64,000 nucleotides of DNA from Marinobacter sp. CHS3-4 (GTDB lineage Bacteria; Pseudomonadota; Gammaproteobacteria; Pseudomonadales; Oleiphilaceae). Both the position numbers and the translations under genes were made by a program. The first letter of the stretch is position 1. Every line of letters starts with the position of its first letter. This document shows positions 8,301 through 17,292 of this stretch, one piece after another. The stretch is taken from NCBI RefSeq assembly GCF_030053415.1, contig NZ_JASGBJ010000002.1, positions 620,001-684,000 on the forward strand. Direction: 5' to 3'. A model generated the notes under the pieces. That model did no database searches. It saw only the letters and a program-made list of their open reading frames with translations, and was not told where the DNA came from.

Positions 8301-8624
8301 TCATTCTTGCGTGTTTTCAGCGTTTTCCGACGCCTTTGGTCCAGAGGCGTTCTGTGCCTGAAAATGCTGATGATAGCTCATCAGGCGCCGGAATTCGGCC
8401 CGCTCGAGCATTTCAGGCGGCTGTTCCAGCATCAACTGCTCATCGGGCTGATCCAGGGATTTGGCTTCAGGCGGTTTCCAGGGCACCACATAGAGCACCA
8501 GTGGCGCTTCCTCGCCACCGCGAATTCTGGCTCCCTCCAGGGTTATGACTTCCTGTGCGCTGGCAAGCAGCGGCAACATTGCCATCAATCCGGCAGCAAA
8601 ACAGGGTCCGAGTTTTCGAGCCAT
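8301..8624 (-). CDS. Small exported protein of unknown function
   Basis: The 107-residue product has a signal peptide (residues 1-24, ending LLASAQ) and a mature part of about 83 residues with no domain I recognise. It contains an EGARIRGGEEAPLVLYVVPWK-type segment, then a Glu/Pro/Leu-rich helical tail. The start ATG at 8624 has GAGG about 11 bases upstream. It sits between the TPR lipoprotein gene (13 bp gap) and exbB. The VPWKPP segment suggests a partner-binding peptide, but no function can be assigned. Confidence 0.7.
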   Translation of the reverse strand: MARKLGPCFAAGLMAMLPLLASAQEVITLEGARIRGGEEAPLVLYVVPWKPPEAKSLDQPDEQLMLEQPPEMLERAEFRRLMSYHQHFQAQNASGPKASENAENTQE

Positions 8625-8637
8625 AGGCTTGCTTTCC

Positions 8638-9240
8638 TCAGATACGGTTCTTGGCATCAAAAATCCAGTCCTTGAGTCGGGGATTCGGTTCCTCAGCCAT
8701 CGACTGATATTTCTCGTAAAGCGGCAGCGCTTCTCCCGGCCGGCCGAGATAGATATCCAGCAAAATCGCCAGGTTCATCATAGCCGGCAAATAGTCGGGC
8801 TCTGCCGTCAAGGCGTCGCGGTAGTAAGTCTCTGCTTTTTCGAACTCGCCGTTTTCCCGAGCGATCACGCCAAGATGATTCAGCGCCGGGGCATGGGATT
8901 CATCAATGGCGACTACTTTCTCGAAATGGGTCTTTGCCTCTTCCGACTCACCGGCTTTCATGGCGAGAATACCGAGGTTGGCCAGCGGGCCAGTGCGTTC
9001 CGGATGCTGTTCATTCAACGATCTGAATTGTTGCCGTGCCAGATCCTGATCTCCTTCCTGCATGGCATCAACCGCTTGATTGAAGGACTTCATCAGCGCT
9101 TCCTGGCGAGCCTGCTCTTCCGCCAGCGCAGCTTCTTTTTCCGGATCCTTCGCAGTGGTAGCGCACCCTGCCAACCAGCCAACGACAACCACTCCCAGAG
9201 CCCAACGGGATGCATGAGTCCAACATTTAACCCAACTCAT
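8638..9240 (-). CDS. TPR-repeat lipoprotein
   Basis: The 200-residue protein has a lipoprotein signal (lipobox WLAGC, Cys26) and about four TPR motifs between residues 45 and 180, seen as repeated GEF..A.xxY..AL and A.NxLGxxA patterns. TPR lipoproteins act as scaffolds in envelope machines, for example PilF/PilW or the AglT-type proteins of Myxococcus. ATG at 9240 is chosen because GGAG is six bases upstream and the signal peptide starts there. It overlaps the end of the large TPR gene by 14 bp, which indicates translational coupling. Confidence 0.82.
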   Translation of the reverse strand: MSWVKCWTHASRWALGVVVVGWLAGCATTAKDPEKEAALAEEQARQEALMKSFNQAVDAMQEGDQDLARQQFRSLNEQHPERTGPLANLGILAMKAGESEEAKTHFEKVVAIDESHAPALNHLGVIARENGEFEKAETYYRDALTAEPDYLPAMMNLAILLDIYLGRPGEALPLYEKYQSMAEEPNPRLKDWIFDAKNRI

Positions 9241-12094
9241 CGACAACTCCTGTCAGCAACTCGGGTTTATCGTACCTGCCTGGCAGCAAGCGTTTGAGCG
9301 CTTCGAAGCTGCGCTTGACCCATTCATCGTATATTCCGCTCTGGGTGCGACTGGCGTTCTGTTCGTGAATCCGGATGGCGTTGTCCTCAAACGGGAACGC
9401 CTGCTCTTCCAGCAGTAATTCGTACTGGGCCATCTCCAGCTCTGACAATCCCTCGGGGCGTTCAGAGTCCATCAGGTCCTTGCCCAGGCGGCCATATATA
9501 TGCGCGATCTGGTAACCGGCTTCGGTAGAGAAAGAGGACACGCCGTAGGACGCGGTTTTCTTGTAGGCCTCAACGGCCTCTTCCAGGGCACTGGTTTTCG
9601 CCCTCATGCTCTCGCTCAGCGGCAATGTCAGGCTGATGGCATTGTAGGTTTCCAGCTTTTCCCGGGCCAGAGTGGCTGCGGCCTCGGCGGCCAGGTATCG
9701 CATGCGGTCGTCTGCCTGATCCGGCGCCTGGTCGACGGCGGCCATCTGTTCGCGCAACCAGTACCGTCGCCGCGAATCATCTCCCGTTTCCCGATAGAGA
9801 TTCGACAGGCTCTTGGCAGACTCCATGAACACATCTCTGGGCTGTGGGTAGGTGTTGGCGTAGCGACGATAGGTATCAATCGCCTTGGACAGATTCCCGG
9901 CACGTTCATAGAGCTCGGCAGCGATTAACAGATTCTCACGCCGCTCTGTATCCGTCGTGGCCATGGCAAACATCTGGTTAAGCTCATCCCCCGCTTTCTC
10001 CCACTGCTCCGTTTCCCGATAGGCCAATGCAAGCTTGGCGGGCAGAGTATCTATCTGCTCGTGGTTCGGATAATCAGACCGGAATGCGATCATCACGTCG
10101 ATTGCATCCTGCCAGTGATTGAGCTCCATCAACAGAGTCGCGGCATCGTATTGAGCGTTGGCTGTCAAAGCGGCCGAAGGCGCCACGACACCTACCCTCA
10201 GGAATTCACTGACCGCCTCTGCTGTCTTGCCTGCGTCCGCAAGTGCCTCTGCCTGACGGAAGACCGACGCCGCAAGATTTTCGGTTAATCCTGCGCGACG
10301 CTCGTCCTCCGCAGGAAGGTCCAGCAAGGCTTCCTGATAGGCCAGCTCGGCATCGGCATAACGACCAAGCTCAAACAGGCTGTGAGCTTTCAGAAGTTTG
10401 GCTTCGGCGCTCAAAGACGGGCGTGGCTGACGGGCAATCAATTGTTCACTCAATTCAACGACTGTCGGGTAGCCCTGCTGCTCGAACCGGTACTGAACCG
10501 CCGTGAACAGCACGTCGTCCGCCCGTGGGTCCAGCGGAAACGCGTTGGCGAAACGCAAGCGGTTCATCTGTTGGAATTCGGCGTAGTTGCGATAGTCTTC
10601 TTCGGGTTCCTTCGGCCAGGTTTTGGCGAATTCCCGGTACGCCAGCACGGAGGCATAGCCTGCTTCCCTTGCCCGCTCTGGGACGTCGCCCTCATATGGG
10701 AAGTCGTAGGCGACTCGTTCAAACGCCGCGATGGCCTCCGGCCACTGCTCCAACGCCAGCCGTGATTCGCCCAGCAGGAACAGCATTTCTGGTGTTTTCG
10801 GGTGAGTCGGGAAGGTATCCGCAAATTCTTCGTAATAGTCAGCGGCAGCCAGATAGTGTTCCCGGGCTTTCTCGCCCGTACTGTCGGTAGCCAGAGCATA
10901 CTGACGGTTGGCCAGTTCAGGAATCAGGCCTTCGAGTTGCTGCTGGATGAAGTCCAACGTCTCTTCATCGGCCTGTGGCCAGTAGGCGCTGTAATAGCCA
11001 TAGTCACTGACAAACTCGGCTTTTCTGTCGTTGATCGTGGAAGTGAAACCTGCGGTGCGCAGGGTGTCGATGATGCGAATATGATACCGGGGCGCCCAGG
11101 GACTGAACGGCCGCGACTCGATATACCGCTCGTAGACGCTGATCGCATCGGAATACTGCTCCCGTTCGAGCAGCAGCTTGCTGTATCGATCGTACACCAG
11201 AATCTCGTAGGACTTCTCGCCCGCCTCTTCAAACAAGGCTTGCAGGGTATCGGCGCCATTCAGGTAGGACAGGGACAAACCGAACACCCTGAACAGATCT
11301 TCCGTTAGCGTTTGATATTGCTGGTCCACGTCTGCCACGGTGACTTTGCCCGGCATCACCAGATCCAATACGTTCATATAGCTTTGCAGCGCGTCCCGGA
11401 AATCCCCCTGTTTGAACTGACTCCAGCCTTGCATGAACTGCGCGTTCACCAGGAAGGATTCACGCCGGCTGTCTGACGGGTCGGAATCGATTACCGTCCG
11501 AAATGCCTGCTCTGCCTCTGCGTAACGATCTTCGCGGAAAAGAATATCACCGCGCCGGAACTGGGATTCCAACCAGAACTCCGAGTCCGGGTAGGCTTCC
11601 ACCAGACGGTCCAACGCCTCCAACTGCTTAAGGCGCATTCCTCGCAAACCGTAGGCCCTGGCAAGCTGGTAAAGAATGCGGTCGTTGGTTTCCCGGTTCG
11701 GATATTCCGCCAACAATGCCTGATATGCCTCGATGGCTCCCTCCATCTCATCCACGGCGTTATCCACCAGTTCATTCTCCGCCCGTTCGAACTCCAGGTC
11801 CGCCAGGCGATGGCGAACTTCAACCCGCTTGGCTGGATCCTGCAATAACGGCAACAGGTCCTGATAGCTCTTCATAACATCGGCGCGGCTGACCTCGGCT
11901 GAAGCGTCAGTGAAAGAGGAGTCTTCAGGTAGTTCGGCGGGATTCAGAGCCGCCAGGGTGCCGGGCCTGGGCTCGTCTGGCCCGCCACCGGAAAACAGCC
12001 CGGACGTCGCCTGACAGCCCGTCAGTGCCAGCACAAACACCAGCAACCCCGTCGCTGGCGAACGCAGTCGAGGATTCGGGCCGCCACTAGTCAT
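9227..12094 (-). CDS. Large TPR-repeat lipoprotein (955 aa)
   Basis: The N-terminus carries a lipoprotein signal (lipobox ALTGC, Cys27). Almost the whole mature chain consists of TPR/YfiO-like helical repeats, recognisable by recurrent A-x-x-x-Y-x-x-x-L-x-x-Y-P patterns (for example EYPNRETNDRILYQLARAYG, YPDSEFWLESQFRRGDILF). The start at 12094 is supported by AGGAGG six bases upstream. It overlaps the preceding gene by 8 bp and the next by 14 bp. The expected role is a periplasmic scaffold anchored to a membrane. Large TPR proteins of this kind accompany the Agl/Glt motor of Myxococcus, but no specific orthology is claimed. Confidence 0.82.
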   Translation of the reverse strand: MTSGGPNPRLRSPATGLLVFVLALTGCQATSGLFSGGGPDEPRPGTLAALNPAELPEDSSFTDASAEVSRADVMKSYQDLLPLLQDPAKRVEVRHRLADLEFERAENELVDNAVDEMEGAIEAYQALLAEYPNRETNDRILYQLARAYGLRGMRLKQLEALDRLVEAYPDSEFWLESQFRRGDILFREDRYAEAEQAFRTVIDSDPSDSRRESFLVNAQFMQGWSQFKQGDFRDALQSYMNVLDLVMPGKVTVADVDQQYQTLTEDLFRVFGLSLSYLNGADTLQALFEEAGEKSYEILVYDRYSKLLLEREQYSDAISVYERYIESRPFSPWAPRYHIRIIDTLRTAGFTSTINDRKAEFVSDYGYYSAYWPQADEETLDFIQQQLEGLIPELANRQYALATDSTGEKAREHYLAAADYYEEFADTFPTHPKTPEMLFLLGESRLALEQWPEAIAAFERVAYDFPYEGDVPERAREAGYASVLAYREFAKTWPKEPEEDYRNYAEFQQMNRLRFANAFPLDPRADDVLFTAVQYRFEQQGYPTVVELSEQLIARQPRPSLSAEAKLLKAHSLFELGRYADAELAYQEALLDLPAEDERRAGLTENLAASVFRQAEALADAGKTAEAVSEFLRVGVVAPSAALTANAQYDAATLLMELNHWQDAIDVMIAFRSDYPNHEQIDTLPAKLALAYRETEQWEKAGDELNQMFAMATTDTERRENLLIAAELYERAGNLSKAIDTYRRYANTYPQPRDVFMESAKSLSNLYRETGDDSRRRYWLREQMAAVDQAPDQADDRMRYLAAEAAATLAREKLETYNAISLTLPLSESMRAKTSALEEAVEAYKKTASYGVSSFSTEAGYQIAHIYGRLGKDLMDSERPEGLSELEMAQYELLLEEQAFPFEDNAIRIHEQNASRTQSGIYDEWVKRSFEALKRLLPGRYDKPELLTGVVDELG

Positions 12095-14102
12095 CGGAGC
12101 CCTCCTTAACCGTCGTGTCATCATCTGGCCGGCCACTGTTTTGCTGAACGGCTGCCTCCCGGGCATTCAGGAACAAACCGTCGGCCAGGCGCGCCTGGGC
12201 ATGTCGCGAAGCCCGGAGGTAACTGGTCACCTGCTGACGCTGCCGGGCCAGCTCTGACTGAACCAGATTCATCAACGATTGCCGAGTTTGTTCAAGCGCC
12301 AGATCCAGCTGCCGATCCAGCCGGTCAAGTTCCGCCTTTTTGCGAGCGATTCGACTGGCAAATTCGTCAAGCCGGTCGTCGGAGGCCATCTCTTCCTCCA
12401 TCAGCTTTCTCTGGCTGACAAAGGTGTCCATCGCCTCGTCCAGTTCCCGCAGTTGTTTAACGGCGGCCCAGCGATTTACGCCGTATTCGTCCGCTACCCA
12501 CCAGTCAAAGTAGGCGCGCATGCGTTCATAGGTTTGGCGCTGCTGCCGGGTTTTCTCGTTGACTGGCAACCCGGCGAGCGTGTTTTCAACACGATCCAGC
12601 TGGTTCTTGAGCGCCTTTTGCTCGGCGGTCATAAAGAATGCCGCATTCTCGTTAGCCGATGCCTGCTCTATGTCTTTCCGAAATGCCTCCTGGCGATCCG
12701 TCCATTCGTCCACCTTCATGCTGGCCAGTGCTTCCCGGGTTTCACGAATTCTCGCCTCCCGACGGGTCCGACGGGTGTCCAGCATCACTTCAAAAGACGC
12801 CAGCTGCTGTCGCCATTGGTCGAGCGAATCATCCAGCCGATAGAGTTCATGCATGTCTCGCAGAGCCAACTGGAAAGCCTCACCCGCTAACAACTCCGCC
12901 AGGCTGAAGTCATCAGGCCGCACCTTCACTCTGCCGTAGGCGTCCGTCAGCATGGTGGACTCACCCAGCGCGGGCCCGGTCGCGCTCAGATCTGCATCAG
13001 GCGCCGTGTTTTCCGCCCCTTCCCGGACAAACGCCAGAGCATTGATCAATCGCGACTCGCTCAGCGATGCCTGCTCTTCAGTCAGTCTTTGATCCAGCTG
13101 CACGTAATGTTCGGCAGCCCGCCGGTACGCAGCCAGGGCCTGTTTGTTGCGCCCCATCTGTTCGATGGTAAACGCCCGTGCATAAGGCACCTGTTGGAGC
13201 CAGGGTGTAAACAACGGGCGTTTCTGCAAGGCATCCAAAGCCTGCAAGGCAAGGCCATGTTGCTCCTGTCGGGACGCGGAGACGGCATAATTGAACAGGG
13301 CCTGGTCAGACAACATGCCATCCAGCGGAATCTCGTCCAGAACCCTCATGGCGCGCTCGAAATCCCCTTTCCCCATGTGCAACCGGCCAAGAGACAAACG
13401 GGCCTGTTGCTCCAGTGCAAGCATTTCGGCCTGGACATCTGAGGGCTGATCTTGATCCGGAGACGTGTCGGCAATCAGGGCCTCCAGTTCATCCATGGCA
13501 GCCGGTTGGTCACCGGCGGTAAGACTCTGGACGGATCGGTTATATCGCAGATAGAAACGCCATGGGCTGGAAACGGGTAACTCGTCCAATAAGTCATCCA
13601 GTTGCTGCCGGGATTCAGGGCTCTGCGATTGACCCAGCAACCACTGACCTTTCAGGTATAGCCACTCGTGGTATAGCTCGGGGTCAGACTCTTCGAGCAA
13701 TTCGCCGTCTACCCGGGACAGTGCGTCGGTGGACGCATCGCGGTCTTTTTCCAGCCAGAATACCTTACCGAGGTAGAACCATGCCTGATTACGGGCCTCG
13801 TCTGACACATCCGACGTATCCAGCAACGCCTGGAACTGCCGCTGTGCTTCGCGGGTCATGCCGTAGGCGAGCATCAAGCCGCCCTCAACGAGTAGAGGAT
13901 GATCGCCATGGCCAGCGATACCGCCCTCACGGTTGACCACATTCAAACGCGTCAGTGCCTGAAAAAAGTTGCCCTGATGATACTCGTAAAGCGCCATACC
14001 ATAGCCGGTATCACTGGCACGCGGCGTTGCCTCGTCGGCCTGAGCAGCGCTCATCGCACAGGCCATCGCAACAATCGCTGTCTGGCGAAAGAGAAGGCGC
14101 AT
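12087..14102 (-). CDS. Exported TPR and coiled-coil protein (671 aa)
   Basis: A signal peptide (ending AMSAAQA, about residue 21) is followed by TPR-like helical repeats (about residues 25-340) and then a long charged region rich in Arg, Glu, Gln and Leu (about 400-640) with coiled-coil character. The protein is periplasmic by prediction. The start is uncertain: ATG at 14102 gives a clean signal peptide but a weak ribosome site, and an upstream GTG at 14147 is possible. The gene overlaps the large TPR lipoprotein by 8 bp. Its two-part layout (repeats plus coil) suggests a spacer or scaffold across the periplasm. I cannot name a family. Confidence 0.75.
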   Translation of the reverse strand: MRLLFRQTAIVAMACAMSAAQADEATPRASDTGYGMALYEYHQGNFFQALTRLNVVNREGGIAGHGDHPLLVEGGLMLAYGMTREAQRQFQALLDTSDVSDEARNQAWFYLGKVFWLEKDRDASTDALSRVDGELLEESDPELYHEWLYLKGQWLLGQSQSPESRQQLDDLLDELPVSSPWRFYLRYNRSVQSLTAGDQPAAMDELEALIADTSPDQDQPSDVQAEMLALEQQARLSLGRLHMGKGDFERAMRVLDEIPLDGMLSDQALFNYAVSASRQEQHGLALQALDALQKRPLFTPWLQQVPYARAFTIEQMGRNKQALAAYRRAAEHYVQLDQRLTEEQASLSESRLINALAFVREGAENTAPDADLSATGPALGESTMLTDAYGRVKVRPDDFSLAELLAGEAFQLALRDMHELYRLDDSLDQWRQQLASFEVMLDTRRTRREARIRETREALASMKVDEWTDRQEAFRKDIEQASANENAAFFMTAEQKALKNQLDRVENTLAGLPVNEKTRQQRQTYERMRAYFDWWVADEYGVNRWAAVKQLRELDEAMDTFVSQRKLMEEEMASDDRLDEFASRIARKKAELDRLDRQLDLALEQTRQSLMNLVQSELARQRQQVTSYLRASRHAQARLADGLFLNAREAAVQQNSGRPDDDTTVKEGSDD

Positions 14103-14137
14103 TTGATGAATCAGGAACAGTTCAGCCACAGCTCGCG

Positions 14138-14674
14138 CTACTCCCACTCAACAATGGCGACTTCCGGCTGGTAATCCGAGGAACGATCGCGAATCCGGAT
14201 TTCCAACGCTGCGGTACCGGTGCCTTTTTCGAATTCCAGCGTGGCCGCCTGCTTGTAGGCTCGATTGTCGGGGCCAATACCCTCTACAAACACGGTGACC
14301 TGGTGGCTGCCGGTCTTCAGATTGCCCATATAGAGCCTCTGCATACCGCCACGCTGCAGCGCTTTCACCTGGCGTTCGGTATAAAGATGGGACGCCACAG
14401 TGTCGTCATCCAGCTTCAGCTTTACCGCATCGAGCTTCAGAAATTCACCCGTGTCCAGGCTCAGGAACACGGCAAACTGTGTACTGGCCGGAAAGAGTAG
14501 ATCCTCCTCCAGGATGAACAGGTCCCGGTTCAGTCGTATCACCTGTTTTTTCAACTCTTCCACGCTCAGTGCAACGGAGCCTTCATCACCATCGTTGGAA
14601 TCTTGCGCAAACACGGTTGAAGAGCCCAGTAACAAAAGGGCGCTCAATATCAGGGAAAATCGATGGGTCATCAT
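14138..14674 (-). CDS. Exported beta-sandwich-like protein of the motor/redox operon
   Basis: The 178-residue product has a signal peptide (MMTHRFSLILSALLLLGSST..FAQ), a short acidic linker, a helical segment (about residues 35-60) and a beta-rich remainder with GSHQVTVFVEGIGPDNRAYK and a final AVLEIRIRD-like strand set. Similar genes are, from memory, sometimes labelled AraC-family in databases. No helix-turn-helix is visible and the signal peptide argues against a regulator. ATG at 14674 or 14671 can start it. It follows the DUF3570 gene by 19 bp and precedes the coiled-coil gene by 35 bp. Confidence 0.72.
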   Translation of the reverse strand: MMTHRFSLILSALLLLGSSTVFAQDSNDGDEGSVALSVEELKKQVIRLNRDLFILEEDLLFPASTQFAVFLSLDTGEFLKLDAVKLKLDDDTVASHLYTERQVKALQRGGMQRLYMGNLKTGSHQVTVFVEGIGPDNRAYKQAATLEFEKGTGTAALEIRIRDRSSDYQPEVAIVEWE

Positions 14675-14693
14675 AGTCCGTTGTCCCAACCAG

Positions 14694-15860
14694 TCAGTAT
14701 TCAAGGATCAGCGATGCCCGGGTCACAAAAGCATCGAAGGCGTAAAGTGGTTCTTCACCAGGAGCGAAATTGCCCGGCGCGGTGACATCCCGAAAGTTGT
14801 CGTATTCGAAATCCAGCCAGTCCACCAACAGGCTTGCCTGCAGGCGATCGATGCCCGGCAGTGAGGTCTGCTTCCACTCGTAAACCACACCACCGCCCAG
14901 CGTAATGCCGGAGAAAGAACTCATTTCCTTATCGCGGGCGAGATGGGTCTGGGAGTTTTCAAAGGCGTACAGATCGCTGTAAAAATCCGCCTGATCCTGA
15001 TCGTAGAAACGGGCCTTACCTTCCAGACTCCAGCGGGGATTCAGCGCGTGAACGTAGGCCAGCTCGTAGGTGTGCGAATCGATGCCCCAGGTGTCACTGA
15101 AAAAACGGTATTCAGCACGAACCGATGCCCGATACGGTAAATAATAGAGTGCGCGAACGGCCAGGGAGTAGCTGGTGCGGGTTTCCGGATACCGCTCTGG
15201 CTGGTACAGAAAATTGTTGGAATTGTTCGGGTCAATGTATCGGTTTTGCCGATAAGGATTCTGCAAAAACCCCTCGTCTGTGACCACCTCCAGATCGAAA
15301 CCGACCAGGCTGTTAGTGGTCAGTACCTGGCTCAGCCCCAGTTGATAGTTCCGACGATCAGCCTCTGCCTCAAAGGTTTCGTTTCCCCGCTCTCTGACTT
15401 CATCCCAGCCATTGGCATAGCCTAAAGTGAGCGTGGACATACCACCGAAGAACTCCTGGCTGACGGAAAAATACACGGTATTGGCTTCGTAATCGTTTTC
15501 GGTGCTCTGGGTAAAACCCAGGCTGAGAATGGATTTCTCATAGAGATAGTCGATACCGGCGGTGTACTCGGTGCGTTCTTCTTCGTATTCACTGGCCGTT
15601 GCCAATACATCGACCGACGCGGCAGATACCTGATCCACATAGTACTGGCCGGATACCGATACCTGCGGGCCGACACTTTTGCGGACCAGCACGGAAGGGC
15701 CATCAATGACCATGCCCCCGCCTTCATATCGGTGGTACAGCATGTCCACCTTATCGACGGGCAAAGTCGCCGCCAGCAGACTGGTGCTCAGCAACCAGCC
15801 GGAAAGGACCGCGATCCCGAAACGAATCAGGCCGGAGGCCAGTCGCTCAGTTACAACCAC
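14694..15860 (-). CDS. DUF3570 family outer membrane protein
   Basis: The chain from GTG at 15860 is 388 residues: a signal peptide (ending LLAA near residue 32), then a Tyr/Ser-rich beta-barrel with DKVDMLYHRYEGGGMVIDGP at its start and a C-terminal aromatic residue (SLILEY). The DUF3570 assignment rests on this N-terminal motif and on the DUF4266 gene next to it, a pairing I recall as common. GGAGGT stands four bases before the GTG and lies inside the end of the DUF4266 gene, so the two genes overlap by 14 bp and are probably translationally coupled. A longer frame opens upstream at 15944, but it would start inside DUF4266 and lacks a proper signal peptide. The barrel may pass a redox cofactor or metal; this is inference. 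Confidence 0.8.
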   Translation of the reverse strand: MVVTERLASGLIRFGIAVLSGWLLSTSLLAATLPVDKVDMLYHRYEGGGMVIDGPSVLVRKSVGPQVSVSGQYYVDQVSAASVDVLATASEYEEERTEYTAGIDYLYEKSILSLGFTQSTENDYEANTVYFSVSQEFFGGMSTLTLGYANGWDEVRERGNETFEAEADRRNYQLGLSQVLTTNSLVGFDLEVVTDEGFLQNPYRQNRYIDPNNSNNFLYQPERYPETRTSYSLAVRALYYLPYRASVRAEYRFFSDTWGIDSHTYELAYVHALNPRWSLEGKARFYDQDQADFYSDLYAFENSQTHLARDKEMSSFSGITLGGGVVYEWKQTSLPGIDRLQASLLVDWLDFEYDNFRDVTAPGNFAPGEEPLYAFDAFVTRASLILEY

Positions 15861-16089
15861 ACCCACCTCCGGAACCGCCTTCCGACCCGCGGGACGATTC
15901 CCGCGCCTGATAGACGTGATGCATATAAGAATCCGCCTTGCCATGACGGCTCAGGCTCATCACCGGGTCTGCCAGCTTGTCCCGCTCATAGGGTTTCACC
16001 CAGGGTTTGATGTCACTGCAGCCGGAAGTAACCGATAGCACAAGCGCAATACCCAATGCCGGCAGCAGCTTTTTCAGAGCGTTCATCAT
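15847..16089 (-). CDS. DUF4266 lipoprotein with C-terminal GGGCGCN tail
   Basis: The 80-residue protein has a lipobox TSGC (Cys24), a conserved core WVKPYERDKLADPVMS, and a tail rich in Gly and Ser ending GGSGGGCGCN, with Cys77 and Cys79. After processing only about 57 residues remain. The core and the Cys tail match DUF4266 as I know it. The tail looks like a metal- or thiol-ligand, or a substrate for modification, rather than a structural element. AGGAG lies seven to eight bases before the ATG at 16089. The TlpA thioredoxin gene is immediately upstream and the DUF3570 barrel gene overlaps its 3' end. The thioredoxin may act on the two tail cysteines. Confidence 0.85.
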   Translation of the reverse strand: MMNALKKLLPALGIALVLSVTSGCSDIKPWVKPYERDKLADPVMSLSRHGKADSYMHHVYQARESSRGSEGGSGGGCGCN

Positions 16090-16116
16090 CGCCGTTCTCC
16101 TGAACCGTTGCCGGGA

Positions 16117-16614
16117 TTATTCGCGCACCAGCTGACGGATCTGTTTTTCATATTCGTCTTCATAGCCGGGCTTATAACCGTGATGAAGGAAGCGAGCATT
16201 ACCGTTGCGATCAATCATCACCGTGGTAGGCATGGCCTGAACGTTGTACTGCTCGCTGACCTGGCTCTCAGGGTCGTACAGAATCGGGTAAGACACGGGC
16301 ACCTTGTCCAGAAAGCGGTGGGCTTCCTCGCGGTTTTCATCCACGTTGACGGCCAGCACGGTAAAGCCGAGGTCTTTGTATTGCTCGTAGATGTCGTCCA
16401 TCAGCGGCATTTCCTGACGACAGGGGCCACACCAGGAGGCCCAGAAGTTCAGCATGACCACCTGGCCGCGAAAATCTTCCAGCCGCAGGTTCTCTCCCTG
16501 CCTGCTCTTGAGGGTGAAATCCGGCGCCGGTTCATTCATTTCCTTGGCGTGAATCCACGCCGTGCCGAACACCAGGCTGAGGGACAGTACCAATCGAAGC
16601 ATCACGTTATTCAT
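16117..16614 (-). CDS. TlpA-family thioredoxin, exported
   Basis: The 165-residue protein has a signal peptide (residues 1-23, ending WIHA) and a thioredoxin fold with the active site WCGPC (Cys62, Cys65). The TlpA-type insert and the cis-Pro motif QAMPTTVMID are present. TlpA/ResA proteins keep periplasmic cysteines reduced, for example for cytochrome c heme attachment or copper-site assembly. The start ATG at 16614 has AGGAG six bases upstream. It precedes the DUF4266 gene by 27 bp. Likely clients nearby are the DUF4266 tail and the CxxCH proteins at 18039-24725; this is inferred from position only. Confidence 0.88.
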   Translation of the reverse strand: MNNVMLRLVLSLSLVFGTAWIHAKEMNEPAPDFTLKSRQGENLRLEDFRGQVVMLNFWASWCGPCRQEMPLMDDIYEQYKDLGFTVLAVNVDENREEAHRFLDKVPVSYPILYDPESQVSEQYNVQAMPTTVMIDRNGNARFLHHGYKPGYEDEYEKQIRQLVRE

Positions 16615-16644
16615 GGAAAACTCCTGTTGCTCACTCACAAACGA

Positions 16645-17292
16645 TCAGAAAAAGACAGATAGGCCGGTGCTCACTTCCGTGTTCATGGAGGTTTTTTCCT
16701 CCCCCAGCACATCGATACGATAAAGGTGCTCACGCACCACAAACTGGACAGCAAGGCTGTCGGTCAACAGCACCTGGTAGCCAACGCCTGCGTTGGCCGT
16801 AAAACGGGTGTCGCCTCCAAACTCAGTGGCGCCCGCACCGCCCACCAGATAAAAGTTCGTGTTGAATGCATAGTCTTCCGTCAGGAAGGCTTCGCCGGGC
16901 AGCAGATTGAAACCAATGTTGACGTTGTAATAACGGTAATCGCGGTCGTCGTCGGACAACACCTGAACATTGCCCGCCAGCTTCTCGAAGCTGGTTTCGC
17001 CGCCTTCGGCAAAACCCACGTTGGCCTCGAAAAACACTCTCTCACTCAGGTGATAGGTCAGCTTTCCACCCCACAAAAACGAAGACTCGAAATCTTCGAT
17101 ATTCAATATGCCGACAAACGCCCCGATTTCGAAATTTTCGGTGTCGATCAGGGCCTCGTCCACTTTCTGCGGCTGTACATCAGGCTCGATCAGCGGGCGC
17201 TCGTCCTCCTGAGCGGCTGTAAGGCCACTGAACATGACAAGGCTTGCCAGCGACAGGCGCGTCAAAAAAATATGCTTAGTCCGATTTTCCAT
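16645..17292 (-). CDS. Outer membrane beta-barrel protein
   Basis: The 215-residue protein has a signal peptide (ending TAAQ) and an OmpA/OMP_b-brl-like series of strands, with FEIGAFVGILNIEDFESSFL early and a C-terminal strand TGLSVFF ending in Phe. The sequence resembles the small barrels named outer membrane beta-barrel domain, first noted in Myxococcus. The gene start overlaps the end of the SH3-barrel gene by 31 bp, and both proteins end in a similar -GLS(V/I)FF strand, suggesting they are paralogues. The ribosome site is weak (GAAGAAGC upstream). Confidence 0.8.
   Translation of the reverse strand: MENRTKHIFLTRLSLASLVMFSGLTAAQEDERPLIEPDVQPQKVDEALIDTENFEIGAFVGILNIEDFESSFLWGGKLTYHLSERVFFEANVGFAEGGETSFEKLAGNVQVLSDDDRDYRYYNVNIGFNLLPGEAFLTEDYAFNTNFYLVGGAGATEFGGDTRFTANAGVGYQVLLTDSLAVQFVVREHLYRIDVLGEEKTSMNTEVSTGLSVFF

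Noticed and set aside
14138..14674. AraC-family regulator label for the exported 178-residue protein
   Set aside because: It has a signal peptide and a beta-rich body with no helix-turn-helix.
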